Below are positions 1-8,279 of a stretch of DNA of 64,000 nt, in pieces. The DNA is taken from NCBI GenBank assembly GCA_018208355.1, contig CP062796.1:2106517-2170516 (forward strand). Reading direction: 5' to 3'. Position 1 is the first letter of the stretch. Every line of letters starts with the position of its first letter. The notes below the pieces were generated by a model that was given only the letters and a program-made list of their open reading frames with translations, ran no database searches and was not told the DNA's origin. The DNA comes from Candidatus Fermentithermobacillus carboniphilus (GTDB taxonomy: Bacteria; Bacillota; Sulfobacillia; Fermentithermobacillales; Fermentithermobacillaceae). Position numbers and translations under genes: made by a program.

Positions 1-460
1 AGACAAAGAGATCGAGGACCGTTTCCTTGAGACTTTCGGACACGTGGCCCGAAACTTTGAGGACATATTTAGAGATCTCTTCGGAGGAGGCAGGGGCCGG
101 TTAAACCTGGTGGAGGGTACCCTCGGTGTCGAGGTTGTGGCCGAACCTCCGGGGAGGCGGCAGAAGCAGTTCAACCTCCTTTCGGGCGGCGAGCGATCTT
201 TGTGCGGCATAGCGCTTATCTTTTCGATACTCTCGGTAAGACCGTCTCCCTTGATCGTCCTGGATGAGGTAGACTCTGCTCTGGACGAAGCGAACGTGGT
301 GAGGTTCGCCCAGTTTCTTAAGAGATACTCTAAAGACACTCAGTTTCTGGTGATAACTCACCAGGAGGCTACCATGGAGGTGGCAGACATTATATACGGG
401 GTCACCATGGAAGAACCCGGTGTGTCAAAAGTTTTCGGAATGAGGCTTGAAAGTCGCTGA
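1..460 (+). CDS. smc: Chromosome segregation ATPase SMC, C-terminal fragment
   Basis: This is the 3' end of smc; the frame is open from base 2, so the gene starts upstream of the window. The residues present are the C-terminal half of the ATPase head: the ABC signature in NLLSGGERSL, the Walker B strand PLIVLDEVDSALDE and the H-loop VITHQ. SMC dimers with ScpA/ScpB organise newly replicated origins. The hinge, coiled coils and Walker A are outside the window. ftsY follows on the same strand about 40 bp after the stop, the usual smc-ftsY order of Bacillota, which supports the call. Confidence 0.95.
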   Translation, partial: DKEIEDRFLETFGHVARNFEDIFRDLFGGGRGRLNLVEGTLGVEVVAEPPGRRQKQFNLLSGGERSLCGIALIFSILSVRPSPLIVLDEVDSALDEANVVRFAQFLKRYSKDTQFLVITHQEATMEVADIIYGVTMEEPGVSKVFGMRLESR

Positions 461-499
461 AAGATTCTATGGCAAAAATGTGGAAGGAGATCTGTGATT

Positions 500-1417
500 A
501 TGAGCTTCTTTCGAAAATTTACAGAAGGCCTTGCCAAGACCTCGAAGAACCTTCGCGACAAGATCCAGGAGATCTTCAGGCCAGGAGCGGTCACCGAGGA
601 ATTCCTGGAAGATCTCGAAGCCATACTGCTCCAGGCCGATGTGGGCGTCAGGGCCACGCAGGAAATCTGTGAGAGCCTGCGTCTCGAGAGTAAGAAGAGA
701 GCGATAAGAAGCGAAGATGAGCTTTACGAAATACTGACGGCCAAGGTCAAAGAGATTTTCGATGCCATCTACCAGCCGCTCAAGGTTTCGGAAGTCAATC
801 CCACCGTCTACATCCTCGTGGGAGTGAACGGTTCGGGCAAAACGACCACTATTGCCAAGATCGCCAAATTATGGATAGACCAGGGAAAGAAGGTCATAGT
901 GGCTGCTGCCGACACGTTCAGGGCGGCGGCGGAAGACCAGTTAGCGATTTGGGCGGAAAGAGTGGGGGCGGAGATCGTGAGTCACCAGCATGGTGCGGAC
1001 CCCGGCGCCGTGGCCTTTGACGCGGCTAGAGCCGCCCTCGCGCGGAAGGCCGACCTTCTCCTTGTGGATACAGCCGGACGGCTCCACACCAAGAAGAATC
1101 TCATGGAAGAGTTGAAGAAGATCGTCAGGGTCGTAGCCAGAGAAATCCCCGGTGCTCCTCACGAGGTGCTCTTGGTCATAGACGGGACTACCGGGCAAAA
1201 TGGTCTTTCTCAGGCCAGGGTGTTTGCGGAAAGCGTAGACGTAACGGGGATCTGTCTGACGAAGCTCGATGGTTCCTCTAAAGGCGGGATCGCCCTGGCC
1301 ATCGCGAAGGAACTCCGGATCCCGGTGAAATTTGTGGGGATGGGTGAGGGTGTGGACGACCTGAAAGTGTTTGATCCGGAAGCGTTCGCCAGAGGGCTGT
1401 TCAGTAAAGGAAGTTGA
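500..1417 (+). CDS. ftsY: Signal recognition particle receptor FtsY
   Basis: SRP-type GTPase that docks ribosome-nascent chain-SRP complexes at the membrane. The 305-residue protein lacks the long acidic A domain of enterobacterial FtsY, as in many Bacillota. It has a short helical N domain, then the G domain with G1 GVNGSGKTTT, DTFRAAA, DTAGRLH (G3) and TKLDGSSKGG (G4), ending in the closing motif GVDDLKVFDPEAF. I start at ATG 500, which lies about 9 nt after GGAAGGAGA; GTG 494 is in frame but too close to that SD sequence. It follows smc, and ylxM-ffh lies downstream behind its own promoter. Confidence 0.97.
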   Translation: MSFFRKFTEGLAKTSKNLRDKIQEIFRPGAVTEEFLEDLEAILLQADVGVRATQEICESLRLESKKRAIRSEDELYEILTAKVKEIFDAIYQPLKVSEVNPTVYILVGVNGSGKTTTIAKIAKLWIDQGKKVIVAAADTFRAAAEDQLAIWAERVGAEIVSHQHGADPGAVAFDAARAALARKADLLLVDTAGRLHTKKNLMEELKKIVRVVAREIPGAPHEVLLVIDGTTGQNGLSQARVFAESVDVTGICLTKLDGSSKGGIALAIAKELRIPVKFVGMGEGVDDLKVFDPEAFARGLFSKGS

Positions 1418-1540
1418 CTTCACCGTGCTGAAGTCTCCCAGAGCTTTTAGAGCTTGCCTTGTCGAAGCCCGTTCAGGTGAGCGTTGTACTAGTGGTTTTT
1501 GAGACAATGTCCGCTAGGTTCCCCAGGGGCTGTCTTCCTC

Positions 1541-1569
1541 TTGACCGCGGAAATCCCTTAGTATAGAAT
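1541..1569 (+). promoter_or_regulatory. Sigma-A type promoter for ylxM-ffh
   Basis: TTGACC (1541-1546), a 17-nt spacer and TAGAAT (1564-1569) make a good housekeeping promoter in the 158-bp gap after ftsY. Transcription would begin near 1576, exactly at the first candidate start codon of ylxM, so either that mRNA is nearly leaderless or ylxM starts further in, for example at TTG 1627. Confidence 0.6.
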
Positions 1570-1575
1570 CAGCAC

Positions 1576-2016
1576 ATGTGTAAAGGTGAAGGCCAGGACA
1601 CTAATTTTACAGGGCAGTGGGTTGGGTTGAAACAGAATGTTTTTTCGTCGCCTGAAAGTGTTCATGAACTGGGCCTTTTGAGGGACTTGTACGGGGAACT
1701 GCTTCCAAAAAGGCAAAGACAAGTGATCCACCTCAAGCTCGATGAGGACCTCTCATTGAGCGAGATTTCCGAAAGGCTGGGGATATCGCGCCAGGCCTGC
1801 GAAGATGCCCTCAAGAGGTGTGTTAACGCCCTTCGCCTTTACGAGGAGAAACTCGGCTTCCTCGAGCGCATCCGCCGCCAAAAGCGGCACATTGAAAAGA
1901 CAGGTGCCCTGCTGAGGGAGATGGATGCTAGAAACTGGAACGTATACAGAGAGATGGCGCTGGAGTGTCTCCAGGCCATGGAGGCCGGAGGTGAAGTCAC
2001 GAAAGATGGCATTTGA
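1576..2016 (+). CDS. ylxM: YlxM family helix-turn-helix protein (SRP-associated)
   Basis: Small DNA-binding-type protein of the UPF0122/YlxM family, encoded next to ffh in most Bacillota. The conserved core LYGELLPKRQRQVIHLKLDE followed by LSLSEISERLGISRQA is a sigma-70 region 4-like HTH at about residues 36-75. YlxM has been reported to associate with SRP in some streptococci; its role here is inferred from position. The C-terminal tail is basic and probably helical. The ATG at 1576 falls on the predicted transcription start, so TTG 1627 is an alternative start. The stop overlaps the ffh start by 11 bp, indicating translational coupling. Confidence 0.85.
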   Translation: MCKGEGQDTNFTGQWVGLKQNVFSSPESVHELGLLRDLYGELLPKRQRQVIHLKLDEDLSLSEISERLGISRQACEDALKRCVNALRLYEEKLGFLERIRRQKRHIEKTGALLREMDARNWNVYREMALECLQAMEAGGEVTKDGI

Positions 2017-3325
2017 GAACCTTGCGGAAAAGCTTGCCCAGACCTTCAAGAGATTGAGAGGGAAAGGCAAACTTTCAGAAAAAGACGTGGATGAGGCTTT
2101 GCGTGAGGTCCGCCTTTCGCTGCTTGAAGCGGACGTCAATTTCAAAGTGGTAAAAGAGTTCGTGGCAGCCGTCAAAGAGAGGTGCCTCGACTCCGAGGTC
2201 CTCGAAAGTCTCACCCCGGCCCAACAAGTCATCAAGATAGTCAATCAGGAGCTCATATCTCTTCTCGGTGGAAAAGCCCGCCCCCTGGACCTGTCAGGCA
2301 ACCCGCCGGTAGTTATAGCCCTTTTCGGCCTCCAGGGTTCCGGTAAGACCACTGCAGCCGGCAAACTGGCCCTTCACCTCAAGAAAAACGGGCGCAAGGT
2401 GTTGTGCGTCTCCTGCGATGTTTACCGTCCCGCAGCGCAGAAACAGCTCGAGCTCATCGCGGAGCGGGCCCAGGTTGGTTTCTTCACGATGGATCCGAAC
2501 ACGCCTCCAGAAGTCATAGCGAAAAAAGGCGTTGAGAAGGCCATATCCGCGGCTCAAGATGTCGTGATCGTCGATACTGCAGGACGGATGCAGGTCGATG
2601 CCGATATGATGGAAGAGGCCAGGCGAATCAAAGAAGCTATTGATCCGCGGGAAAGCATCCTCGTGGCCGACGCCATGACGGGCCAGGAGGCATGTAAGGT
2701 AGCTTTGGCTTTCGACGAGGTCGTCGGCATTACGGGCATCATCCTGACCAAGGTTGACTCGGATGCCAGAGGCGGAGCCGCCCTCTCCATAGCCAAGGTG
2801 ACTGGCAAGCCGATAAAATTCGTGTCCACGGGAGAAAAACTTGAAGATTTCCAGGTGTTCCATCCAGACAGGATGGCCTCGCGGATTTTGGGCATGGGAG
2901 ATGTCCTCACCCTCATCGAGAAGGCCGAGGCCGCTTTCGACCAAAAGAAGGCGGCTGAGATGGAGAAAAAGCTCCGCAGGAAAGAGTTTACTCTTGAGGA
3001 TTTCCTGGACCAGATGAAAGAAGTAAAAAAGATGGGTTCTTTCGGGGACCTTTTGAGGATGATCCCGGGTTTCGGGAGGGCCCATGTAGATGTGGACATC
3101 GACCCGAAAGAATGGGTGAAGATAGAAGCCATAATCAATTCCATGACTCCGCTGGAAAGGAGAAAGCCGGAGATAATCGACGGGTCAAGGAAGCGGAGGA
3201 TAGCTCGGGGCAGCGGAACCCAGGTCCAGGATATAAACAGGCTTCTGAAACAATTTTTCCAGGCTAGAAAAATGCTGTTCCAGATGAGTTCTCCGGAAAA
3301 GACCGGCAGGTTCCGGCTGACCTGA
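2006..3325 (+). CDS. ffh: Signal recognition particle protein Ffh (SRP54)
   Basis: SRP GTPase that binds signal peptides and 4.5S/scRNA and delivers ribosomes to FtsY. The 439 residues show the N domain, then the G domain (GLQGSGKTTAAGKLA, DVYRPAA, DTAGRMQ, TKVDSDARGGAAL), then the methionine-bearing M domain with the GSFGDLLRMIPGFG loop and the RNA-binding helix around SRKRRIARGSGTQVQDINRL. ATG 2006 is preferred because GGAGGTGA lies 11 nt upstream and the protein then begins with the usual AFENLAEKL. It overlaps the end of ylxM. The scRNA gene is not in the window. Confidence 0.97.
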   Translation: MAFENLAEKLAQTFKRLRGKGKLSEKDVDEALREVRLSLLEADVNFKVVKEFVAAVKERCLDSEVLESLTPAQQVIKIVNQELISLLGGKARPLDLSGNPPVVIALFGLQGSGKTTAAGKLALHLKKNGRKVLCVSCDVYRPAAQKQLELIAERAQVGFFTMDPNTPPEVIAKKGVEKAISAAQDVVIVDTAGRMQVDADMMEEARRIKEAIDPRESILVADAMTGQEACKVALAFDEVVGITGIILTKVDSDARGGAALSIAKVTGKPIKFVSTGEKLEDFQVFHPDRMASRILGMGDVLTLIEKAEAAFDQKKAAEMEKKLRRKEFTLEDFLDQMKEVKKMGSFGDLLRMIPGFGRAHVDVDIDPKEWVKIEAIINSMTPLERRKPEIIDGSRKRRIARGSGTQVQDINRLLKQFFQARKMLFQMSSPEKTGRFRLT

Positions 3326-3360
3326 CAAGTCGCGGAACTTGGCTAGCGTGTACTGTCTGT

Positions 3361-3381
3361 CCCGGCAAGACCCTGGCCGGG
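3361..3381 (+). promoter_or_regulatory. Small hairpin between ffh and rpsP
   Basis: CCCGGC (3361-3366) and GCCGGG (3376-3381) form a 6-bp stem in the 128-bp gap before the ribosomal protein operon. There is no T-tract, only CCAAAAAATAGG after it, so it may be an mRNA processing or attenuation site rather than a terminator. Confidence 0.3.
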
Positions 3382-3453
3382 CGCCAAAAAATAGGAACCA
3401 GAGGGTGAAAGTAACGGCGGAAGCCGTGATAAAGCGAAAGGAGAGGTGTCAAC

Positions 3454-3741
3454 TTGGCTGTCAAGATACGGCTCAAGAGGATGGGAGCGAAGAAGGACCC
3501 TTCCTACCGGATTGTTGTGGCGGACTCAAGAACCCAGAGGGACGGCAGAGCCATCGAGGAGCTCGGCTACTACGATCCCACTACGGAGCCTGCCACCTTT
3601 AAGGTATCCGAGGAAAGGGCTATATTATGGTTGGAGCGAGGAGCCATTCCGACACCTACGGCTAGGACGATTTTGAGCCGTGCGGGAATCCTGGAGAAAT
3701 GGCAGGCGGCTCGCGAAAAAACCCGCCAGGCCGCAAAATAG
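3454..3741 (+). CDS. rpsP: 30S ribosomal protein S16
   Basis: The 95-residue protein carries the S16 signatures: [20 protein letters not shown] at the N terminus, then [20 protein letters not shown] and the [16 protein letters not shown] segment. S16 is an assembly protein of the 30S body. The start is TTG 3454, placed 8-9 nt after AAAGGAGAGG; no in-frame ATG gives the conserved N terminus. It heads the rpsP-khpA-ylqD-trmD-rplS cluster, in which rimM would normally also appear. Confidence 0.97.
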   Translation: MAVKIRLKRMGAKKDPSYRIVVADSRTQRDGRAIEELGYYDPTTEPATFKVSEERAILWLERGAIPTPTARTILSRAGILEKWQAAREKTRQAAK

Positions 3742-3759
3742 CTTTCGAGGAGGGCGCTT

Positions 3760-3993
3760 ATGTTGCGAGATCTTGTGATGTTCATCGCCAAATCCATCGT
3801 GGATAACCCCGACAAGGTTGAGGTGAACGAGGTCGAGGGCGAGCGAGCGGTTGTGTTCGAACTAAGAGTTGCCCCCGAGGACATGGGAAAAGTCATCGGT
3901 AAGAAGGGTCGCGTGATTCACGCGATCAGGGCTCTTGTCCAGGCCGCTGCGGCCAAAGAGGGTAAACGGGCCACTGTTGAAATACTGGAGTAG
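3760..3993 (+). CDS. khpA: KH-domain RNA-binding protein KhpA
   Basis: A 77-residue single KH domain, the usual size for KhpA (YlqC). The RNA-binding loop is GKKG inside [17 protein letters not shown], flanked by a helix and a C-terminal strand ending TVEILE. In streptococci KhpA pairs with KhpB/Jag and affects division and small-RNA binding. It lies 18 bp after rpsP, its normal place in Bacillota. The SD is CGAGGAGGG before ATG 3760. Confidence 0.93.
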   Translation: MLRDLVMFIAKSIVDNPDKVEVNEVEGERAVVFELRVAPEDMGKVIGKKGRVIHAIRALVQAAAAKEGKRATVEILE

Positions 3994-4025
3994 CTTTTAG
4001 CGCGGCTTTCGGGGTGGTGTGCGCC

Positions 4026-4469
4026 GTGTTGATCGCCAGAACCGTTACGGTAAAGTCTCGCGTGACCCCGAATCTCCGGGCGCAGCTTGGGGCCGAGACT
4101 CAGAAGGCGATCAGAGATATTGACCAGGAGATCAGCCGCATCGAAGCGGACCTCGAGGCCAGGAGGACAGCGGGAAAGTCCGAAGAAGCCGTGCGTCTCG
4201 AAAAGGAAAAGCGGGAGTTATCATCGCGCCGTGAGGCTCTCGTCGCAAGGCTCAGGGATATAACCCGGCTCAAAGACGGAGAGGAGATCACAAGAGGTCA
4301 GATTCAGGGGTTTTATGACCTCAAAGTCGGCGATATGTGGCCGGAAGTTCAAGCCTGTGAGATAGTCCTGGAGGAAGGCAGGGTAGTGGCGATAAGGGAG
4401 GGCAGGGCCGTAAGCGTCCTGGCCCAGCCAGCACCGGCGGGAACTTCGGGTTCCGGCACCGAGCATTGA
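4026..4469 (+). CDS. ylqD: YlqD family protein
   Basis: About 147 residues matching the YlqD family by position and build: a short beta strand (LIARTVTVKSRVTP), a long charged coiled coil (about residues 20-85, with IDQEISRIEADLEARR) and a small C-terminal domain (GFYDLKVGDMWPEV). No enzymatic motif is visible and the family's function is unknown. GTG 4026 sits 7 nt after GGGGTGGTG; GTG 4014 and TTG 4029 are alternatives. In Bacillus ylqD precedes rimM; here trmD follows after only 22 bp and rimM is absent. Confidence 0.8.
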   Translation: MLIARTVTVKSRVTPNLRAQLGAETQKAIRDIDQEISRIEADLEARRTAGKSEEAVRLEKEKRELSSRREALVARLRDITRLKDGEEITRGQIQGFYDLKVGDMWPEVQACEIVLEEGRVVAIREGRAVSVLAQPAPAGTSGSGTEH

Positions 4470-4491
4470 AAGGGTCCGGGAGGGGTAGAGG

Positions 4492-5241
4492 GTGAAGGTG
4501 TACATACTTACGCTCTTCCCTGAGATGTTCCGGCCGGTGCTTGAATCGAGCATCTTGAAACGGGCGAGAGAACGCGGACTCATAGCCGTCACCCTGGTCA
4601 ACATCAGAGATTTTGCTCACGATGCCCACAAGACCGTCGACGACTACCCGTACGGAGGGGGTCCCGGGATGGTGATGAAGCCCGAACCGGTGTACGAAGC
4701 AGTGGAGTGGGTTGAGAAGGATCTCGGGCGCAAGCCGTACGTAATTTTGCTCACTCCCCAGGGCCAAAAGTTCACCGGTGCTGTGGCCAGAAGACTCGCA
4801 TGTCTTCGCGACATGACGCTTGTAGCGGGGCATTACGAAGGTTTCGATGAGCGCATCAGGTACCTGGCTGACGCAGAGATGTCTATCGGCGACTACGTGT
4901 TGACCGGCGGCGAGCTCCCGGCGATGGTGGTCCTGGATGCCGTTTCCAGATTCATACCGGGAGTTCTGGGGGATGAGGAGTCTGCCATGGAAGACTCATT
5001 CTCTGACGGACTTCTCGAAGGTCCCCAGTACACGAGACCGCCCGAATATCGAGGCATGCGGGTTCCTGATGTTCTCTTAACCGGCGATCATAGAGCGGTA
5101 GAGAGGTGGAGGCGCAAAGCGTCGCTGCGCCGCACTCTAGAAAGAAGACCAGACCTTCTTAAAGAGGCGTGCCTGACTTACGAGGACAGGCGCCTGCTCG
5201 AAGAAGTGATGAAAGAACGTCAGAAGGAAACCCAGGAATGA
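4492..5241 (+). CDS. trmD: tRNA (guanine-N1)-methyltransferase TrmD
   Basis: SPOUT-class enzyme that methylates G37 of tRNAs with SAM, preventing +1 frameshifting. The 249 residues include the N-terminal [13 protein letters not shown], the [14 protein letters not shown] substrate loop and the trefoil-knot SAM site ([38 protein letters not shown]). The catalytic Asp region [14 protein letters not shown] and a basic C-terminal helical domain follow. It starts 22 bp after ylqD and ends 28 bp before the chosen rplS start, so it is co-transcribed. Confidence 0.97.
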   Translation: MKVYILTLFPEMFRPVLESSILKRARERGLIAVTLVNIRDFAHDAHKTVDDYPYGGGPGMVMKPEPVYEAVEWVEKDLGRKPYVILLTPQGQKFTGAVARRLACLRDMTLVAGHYEGFDERIRYLADAEMSIGDYVLTGGELPAMVVLDAVSRFIPGVLGDEESAMEDSFSDGLLEGPQYTRPPEYRGMRVPDVLLTGDHRAVERWRRKASLRRTLERRPDLLKEACLTYEDRRLLEEVMKERQKETQE

Positions 5242-5269
5242 AATGGATACCAGGCGAGGAGTGATACTC

Positions 5270-5614
5270 GTGAACCTAGTGAGACTGATTGAAGAGTCCC
5301 AGATGAGAAAAGACATCCCCGACTTTGGGCCCGGGGATCAGGTAAGGGTGTATTTCAAGGTAGTCGAAGGCGGCCGCGAAAGGACCCAGGCTTTCGACGG
5401 GGTCGTCATCAGACGCCAGCGCGGCGGGGTCAGGGAGACTTTCACCGTGAGGCGCGTCTCGTACGGCGTCGGGGTTGAAAGGACTTTCCCGCTTCATTCA
5501 CCCAGGATTGAGCGGATAGAAGTGCTGAGGAGAGGCCGGGTGAGGAGGGCCAAGCTCTTCTATCTCAGAGGGCTCTCGGGCAAATCTGCAAGGATAGCAG
5601 AAAAGAAAAAATGA
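5270..5614 (+). CDS. rplS: 50S ribosomal protein L19
   Basis: L19 sits at the 30S-50S interface. The 114-residue protein has [45 protein letters not shown] and [18 protein letters not shown], all diagnostic. GTG 5270 is chosen because GAGGAGTG lies 7 nt upstream and it gives the normal N terminus; a nine-residue longer frame starts at 5243. The stop overlaps the lepB start (ATGA). Confidence 0.97.
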   Translation: MNLVRLIEESQMRKDIPDFGPGDQVRVYFKVVEGGRERTQAFDGVVIRRQRGGVRETFTVRRVSYGVGVERTFPLHSPRIERIEVLRRGRVRRAKLFYLRGLSGKSARIAEKKK

Positions 5615-6117
5615 TGGACACTGTCAAGGATATCCTCGAAGTCGTAGTCACGGCGCTCATCATAGCTATACTGATACGTAGCCTGGTTGTCGAGACTTTT
5701 TTGGTCGAGGGCCCGTCTATGGAACCCACCCTCATGAGCGGCGAGAGACTTCTGGTCTCTAAAATCGCCTACCGGTTTGGTACCCCAAAGCGTGGAGACG
5801 TCGTGGTTCTCCGGTATCCGCTGGATCCGTCCAGGGACTATATAAAGAGGGTGGTTGCGGTTGGCGGGGATACCGTTGAACTACGTCTCGGAAGGCTTTA
5901 CGTTAACGGAAAACTCATGGAAGAACCTTACGTGCACCAGCCCGGGCTCTACAACATGAGTCCCATCACGGTCCCCAAGGGGACCGTTTTTGTCCTCGGA
6001 GATCACAGGACCAACAGCGAGGACTCGAGATCGTTTGGGCCGGTGAGGCTTGAGCTAATCAAAGGAAAGGCTCTTCTAATCATATGGCCGCCAAAAGCGA
6101 TGGGCTTCATAAAGTAG
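5611..6117 (+). CDS. lepB: Signal peptidase I
   Basis: Type I leader peptidase (S26), 168 residues, with one N-terminal membrane helix ([20 protein letters not shown]). The catalytic serine is in [10 protein letters not shown] (near residue 36) and the lysine general base in [12 protein letters not shown] (near residue 77). The [16 protein letters not shown] box follows near the C terminus. It removes signal peptides of exported proteins such as the SLH protein at 9217. It overlaps rplS by 4 bp and rbgA by 34 bp. Confidence 0.96.
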   Translation: MMDTVKDILEVVVTALIIAILIRSLVVETFLVEGPSMEPTLMSGERLLVSKIAYRFGTPKRGDVVVLRYPLDPSRDYIKRVVAVGGDTVELRLGRLYVNGKLMEEPYVHQPGLYNMSPITVPKGTVFVLGDHRTNSEDSRSFGPVRLELIKGKALLIIWPPKAMGFIK

Positions 6118-6995
6118 CCGGGACAAGGAAGGGAGAACCAAAGAAGGGGACTCCACCAGGACTGCCAGGCCCCAAGACGCTGGGCCTGGTAGATGTCTTC
6201 TTATTCCTCCTCGATTCAAGGATACCACATACTTCTCTACGGCTCGCCGAGCCTTATCTCTCGAAAATGAGGCGTGTGTATGTTTTGACTAAACCAGACC
6301 TCGCCGACCCGGGTGTTACCCGGGAATGGCTCCGGTGGTTCGGGTCCCAGGGATTACCGGCATTTCCGGTAGACTGCAGGACCGGGGAAGGCCTGGGAGG
6401 CCTCCTGGAGTTTCTGAAGGAAAAGAGGTCCCAAGTTCTCCTCCGATTCAAAGGGAAAGTGATAGACAGACCTTTGCGCCTGATGCTGTTCGGTCTCCCA
6501 AATGTCGGGAAATCGTCCCTTGCCAACAGGCTTCTGGGTACGACCAAAGCTCCCTTCGGTGCAAAACCCGGACTTACCAGGGGAAGCCACTGGCTCAGGG
6601 GAAGAGAATTCCTGGAGCTTCTCGACACGCCTGGAGTGATAGATACCTCCCTCATTGATGACGAAATCAGGAAGAAGCTGGCGGTTACGTGGGCGATTCC
6701 GGAGACCGCGTACGACGACGAGGAGGTCGGCTTCTGGCTGGCCGAAAAGGTCCTGGGCTACTCAGATCCTCTCTCATTCCTGAGCAATTTTGGGTTGTCC
6801 AGGGGATTTCTGTCCCAGGGCGGGAGGGTTGACCTCATCCGCGCCTCGAAAGCGCTGATCCAGGAGTTCCGCGAGGGAAAACTCGGCAGGATTTCCCTGG
6901 AACGCCCCTACAAGACCACTGAATTGAAAGGAGAAGCGGGAAATGAAGTCATACCTGAAGACTCTCGAGTGCCCCCGGTGCGGCAAGACTTATGA
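6084..6995 (+). CDS. rbgA: Ribosome biogenesis GTPase RbgA/YlqF
   Basis: Circularly permuted GTPase for late 50S assembly. The permuted order is visible: the G4-like TKPD comes first (VYVLTKPDLAD), then G1 GLPNVGKSSLANRL and G3 LLDTPGV, followed by the C-terminal helical RNA-binding domain ending LGRISLERP. The usual N-terminal WFPGHM box is replaced by PGLPGPKTLGLVD, so this member is slightly divergent. The 3' end runs 53 bp into thrC, giving a non-conserved tail. The start at 6084 lies inside lepB; SD support is weak and a shorter protein is possible. Confidence 0.88.
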   Translation: MAAKSDGLHKVAGTRKGEPKKGTPPGLPGPKTLGLVDVFLFLLDSRIPHTSLRLAEPYLSKMRRVYVLTKPDLADPGVTREWLRWFGSQGLPAFPVDCRTGEGLGGLLEFLKEKRSQVLLRFKGKVIDRPLRLMLFGLPNVGKSSLANRLLGTTKAPFGAKPGLTRGSHWLRGREFLELLDTPGVIDTSLIDDEIRKKLAVTWAIPETAYDDEEVGFWLAEKVLGYSDPLSFLSNFGLSRGFLSQGGRVDLIRASKALIQEFREGKLGRISLERPYKTTELKGEAGNEVIPEDSRVPPVRQDL

Positions 6996-8148
6996 CCCGT
7001 CAAAACTCGTGAACACCTGCGAGTGCGGGACGCCTCTTCTGGTGAGGTATGACCTCGAGACGCTCAAGAAAGAGGCCGGACCGGAAATCTGGAAAACCCG
7101 CAGGCGCGGACTCTGGAGGTACAAAGAACTTCTTCCCGTCACCGATGAGAAAAACATAGTGAGCCTGGGAGAAGGCGGGACACCTGTGCTTCCCATGAAA
7201 GGGATGGGTAAGGTTTACGGCTTGAAAAACCTCTACTTGAAAGACGAAGGCTTGAATCCCACCGGGACCTTTAAAGCCCGCGGGGCTTCAGTCGGCGTGT
7301 CAAGAGCTAAAGAACTCGGGGCAAAGGCCCTAGCCATGCCCACTGCGGGTAATGCCGGGGCGGCTTGGGCAGCGTATTCGGCTCGGGCCGGGTTGAAGAT
7401 GGTTGTGGCCATGCCCGAGGACGCTCCCGTCACTACGCAGGCTGAATGCGTCGCGTACGGCGCCAGCACTTATCTCGTTCGCGGACTCATCTCAGATGCT
7501 GGCCGGGTGGTGCGAGAGGCGTCCCAGAGACACGGGTGGTTCGAAGTGGCTACCCTCAAGGAGCCATACCGCATAGAGGGCAAGAAAACCATGGGACTGG
7601 AAATCTGGGAAGATTTCGACGGGAAAATGCCCGCGGCTATCATCTACCCGACAGGTGGAGGCGTGGGGCTCATAGGTATGTGGAAGGCGTTTTCAGAACT
7701 GAAGGCTCTTGGCTGGCTTTCGGGCCCGCTTCCCAAGATGGTCGTCGTCCAGGCCGAAGGTTGCGCGCCCATCGTCAGGGCCTACCGTGAAGGTAAAAAT
7801 AGGGCAGAATTCTTCCAGGGCGCCTGCACCATAGCAGCGGGGATAAGGGTGCCATCGGCACTGGGAGACTTTCTGGTGCTGGATGCGGTGAGATCTTCCG
7901 GCGGAACCTGCGTGTCTGTCTCCGACGGGGAGATACTCGATACCTGGAAGGAAGTGGCGCGCCGCGATGGGATGTTGATCTGCCCTGAGGGAGCGGCGGC
8001 CGTCAGGGCGGCCAAGATTGTTGCCGACATGGGCCTTATCGGTCCCGATGACCCGGTGCTCGTCCTCAACACGGGAGCGGGAATGAAATACGTCGAGCTT
8101 CTCAATGAAAAGGCCAGAAAACTCGAGGAAGGTGAGCTTCCCGAGTAA
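6943..8148 (+). CDS. thrC: Threonine synthase
   Basis: PLP enzyme converting O-phosphohomoserine to threonine. The 401 residues begin with a zinc-ribbon-like segment (CPRCGKTYDPSK, then CECG), as in the long class of threonine synthases, followed by the tryptophan-synthase-beta fold. The PLP lysine lies in NPTGTFKARGA, the phosphate loop is probably TGGGVG, and LNTGAGMKY closes the active site. ATG 6943 has AAAGGAGAAG 8 nt upstream and lies inside rbgA. A related carbon-nitrogen PLP lyase cannot be excluded, but the zinc-ribbon start favours ThrC. Confidence 0.88.
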   Translation: MKSYLKTLECPRCGKTYDPSKLVNTCECGTPLLVRYDLETLKKEAGPEIWKTRRRGLWRYKELLPVTDEKNIVSLGEGGTPVLPMKGMGKVYGLKNLYLKDEGLNPTGTFKARGASVGVSRAKELGAKALAMPTAGNAGAAWAAYSARAGLKMVVAMPEDAPVTTQAECVAYGASTYLVRGLISDAGRVVREASQRHGWFEVATLKEPYRIEGKKTMGLEIWEDFDGKMPAAIIYPTGGGVGLIGMWKAFSELKALGWLSGPLPKMVVVQAEGCAPIVRAYREGKNRAEFFQGACTIAAGIRVPSALGDFLVLDAVRSSGGTCVSVSDGEILDTWKEVARRDGMLICPEGAAAVRAAKIVADMGLIGPDDPVLVLNTGAGMKYVELLNEKARKLEEGELPE

Positions 8149-8279
8149 CCAGAAATCCGTTCCCAACCAGTGAGCTTAAAAGCGCAAAAATGGGAAAACT
8201 CTAGGAAGAGCGTCCTTAGGATCATGAGGCTAAGTTGTGCGTTTTCTCACAAGACTGTTTGACCCACGGGGGTATCGAC

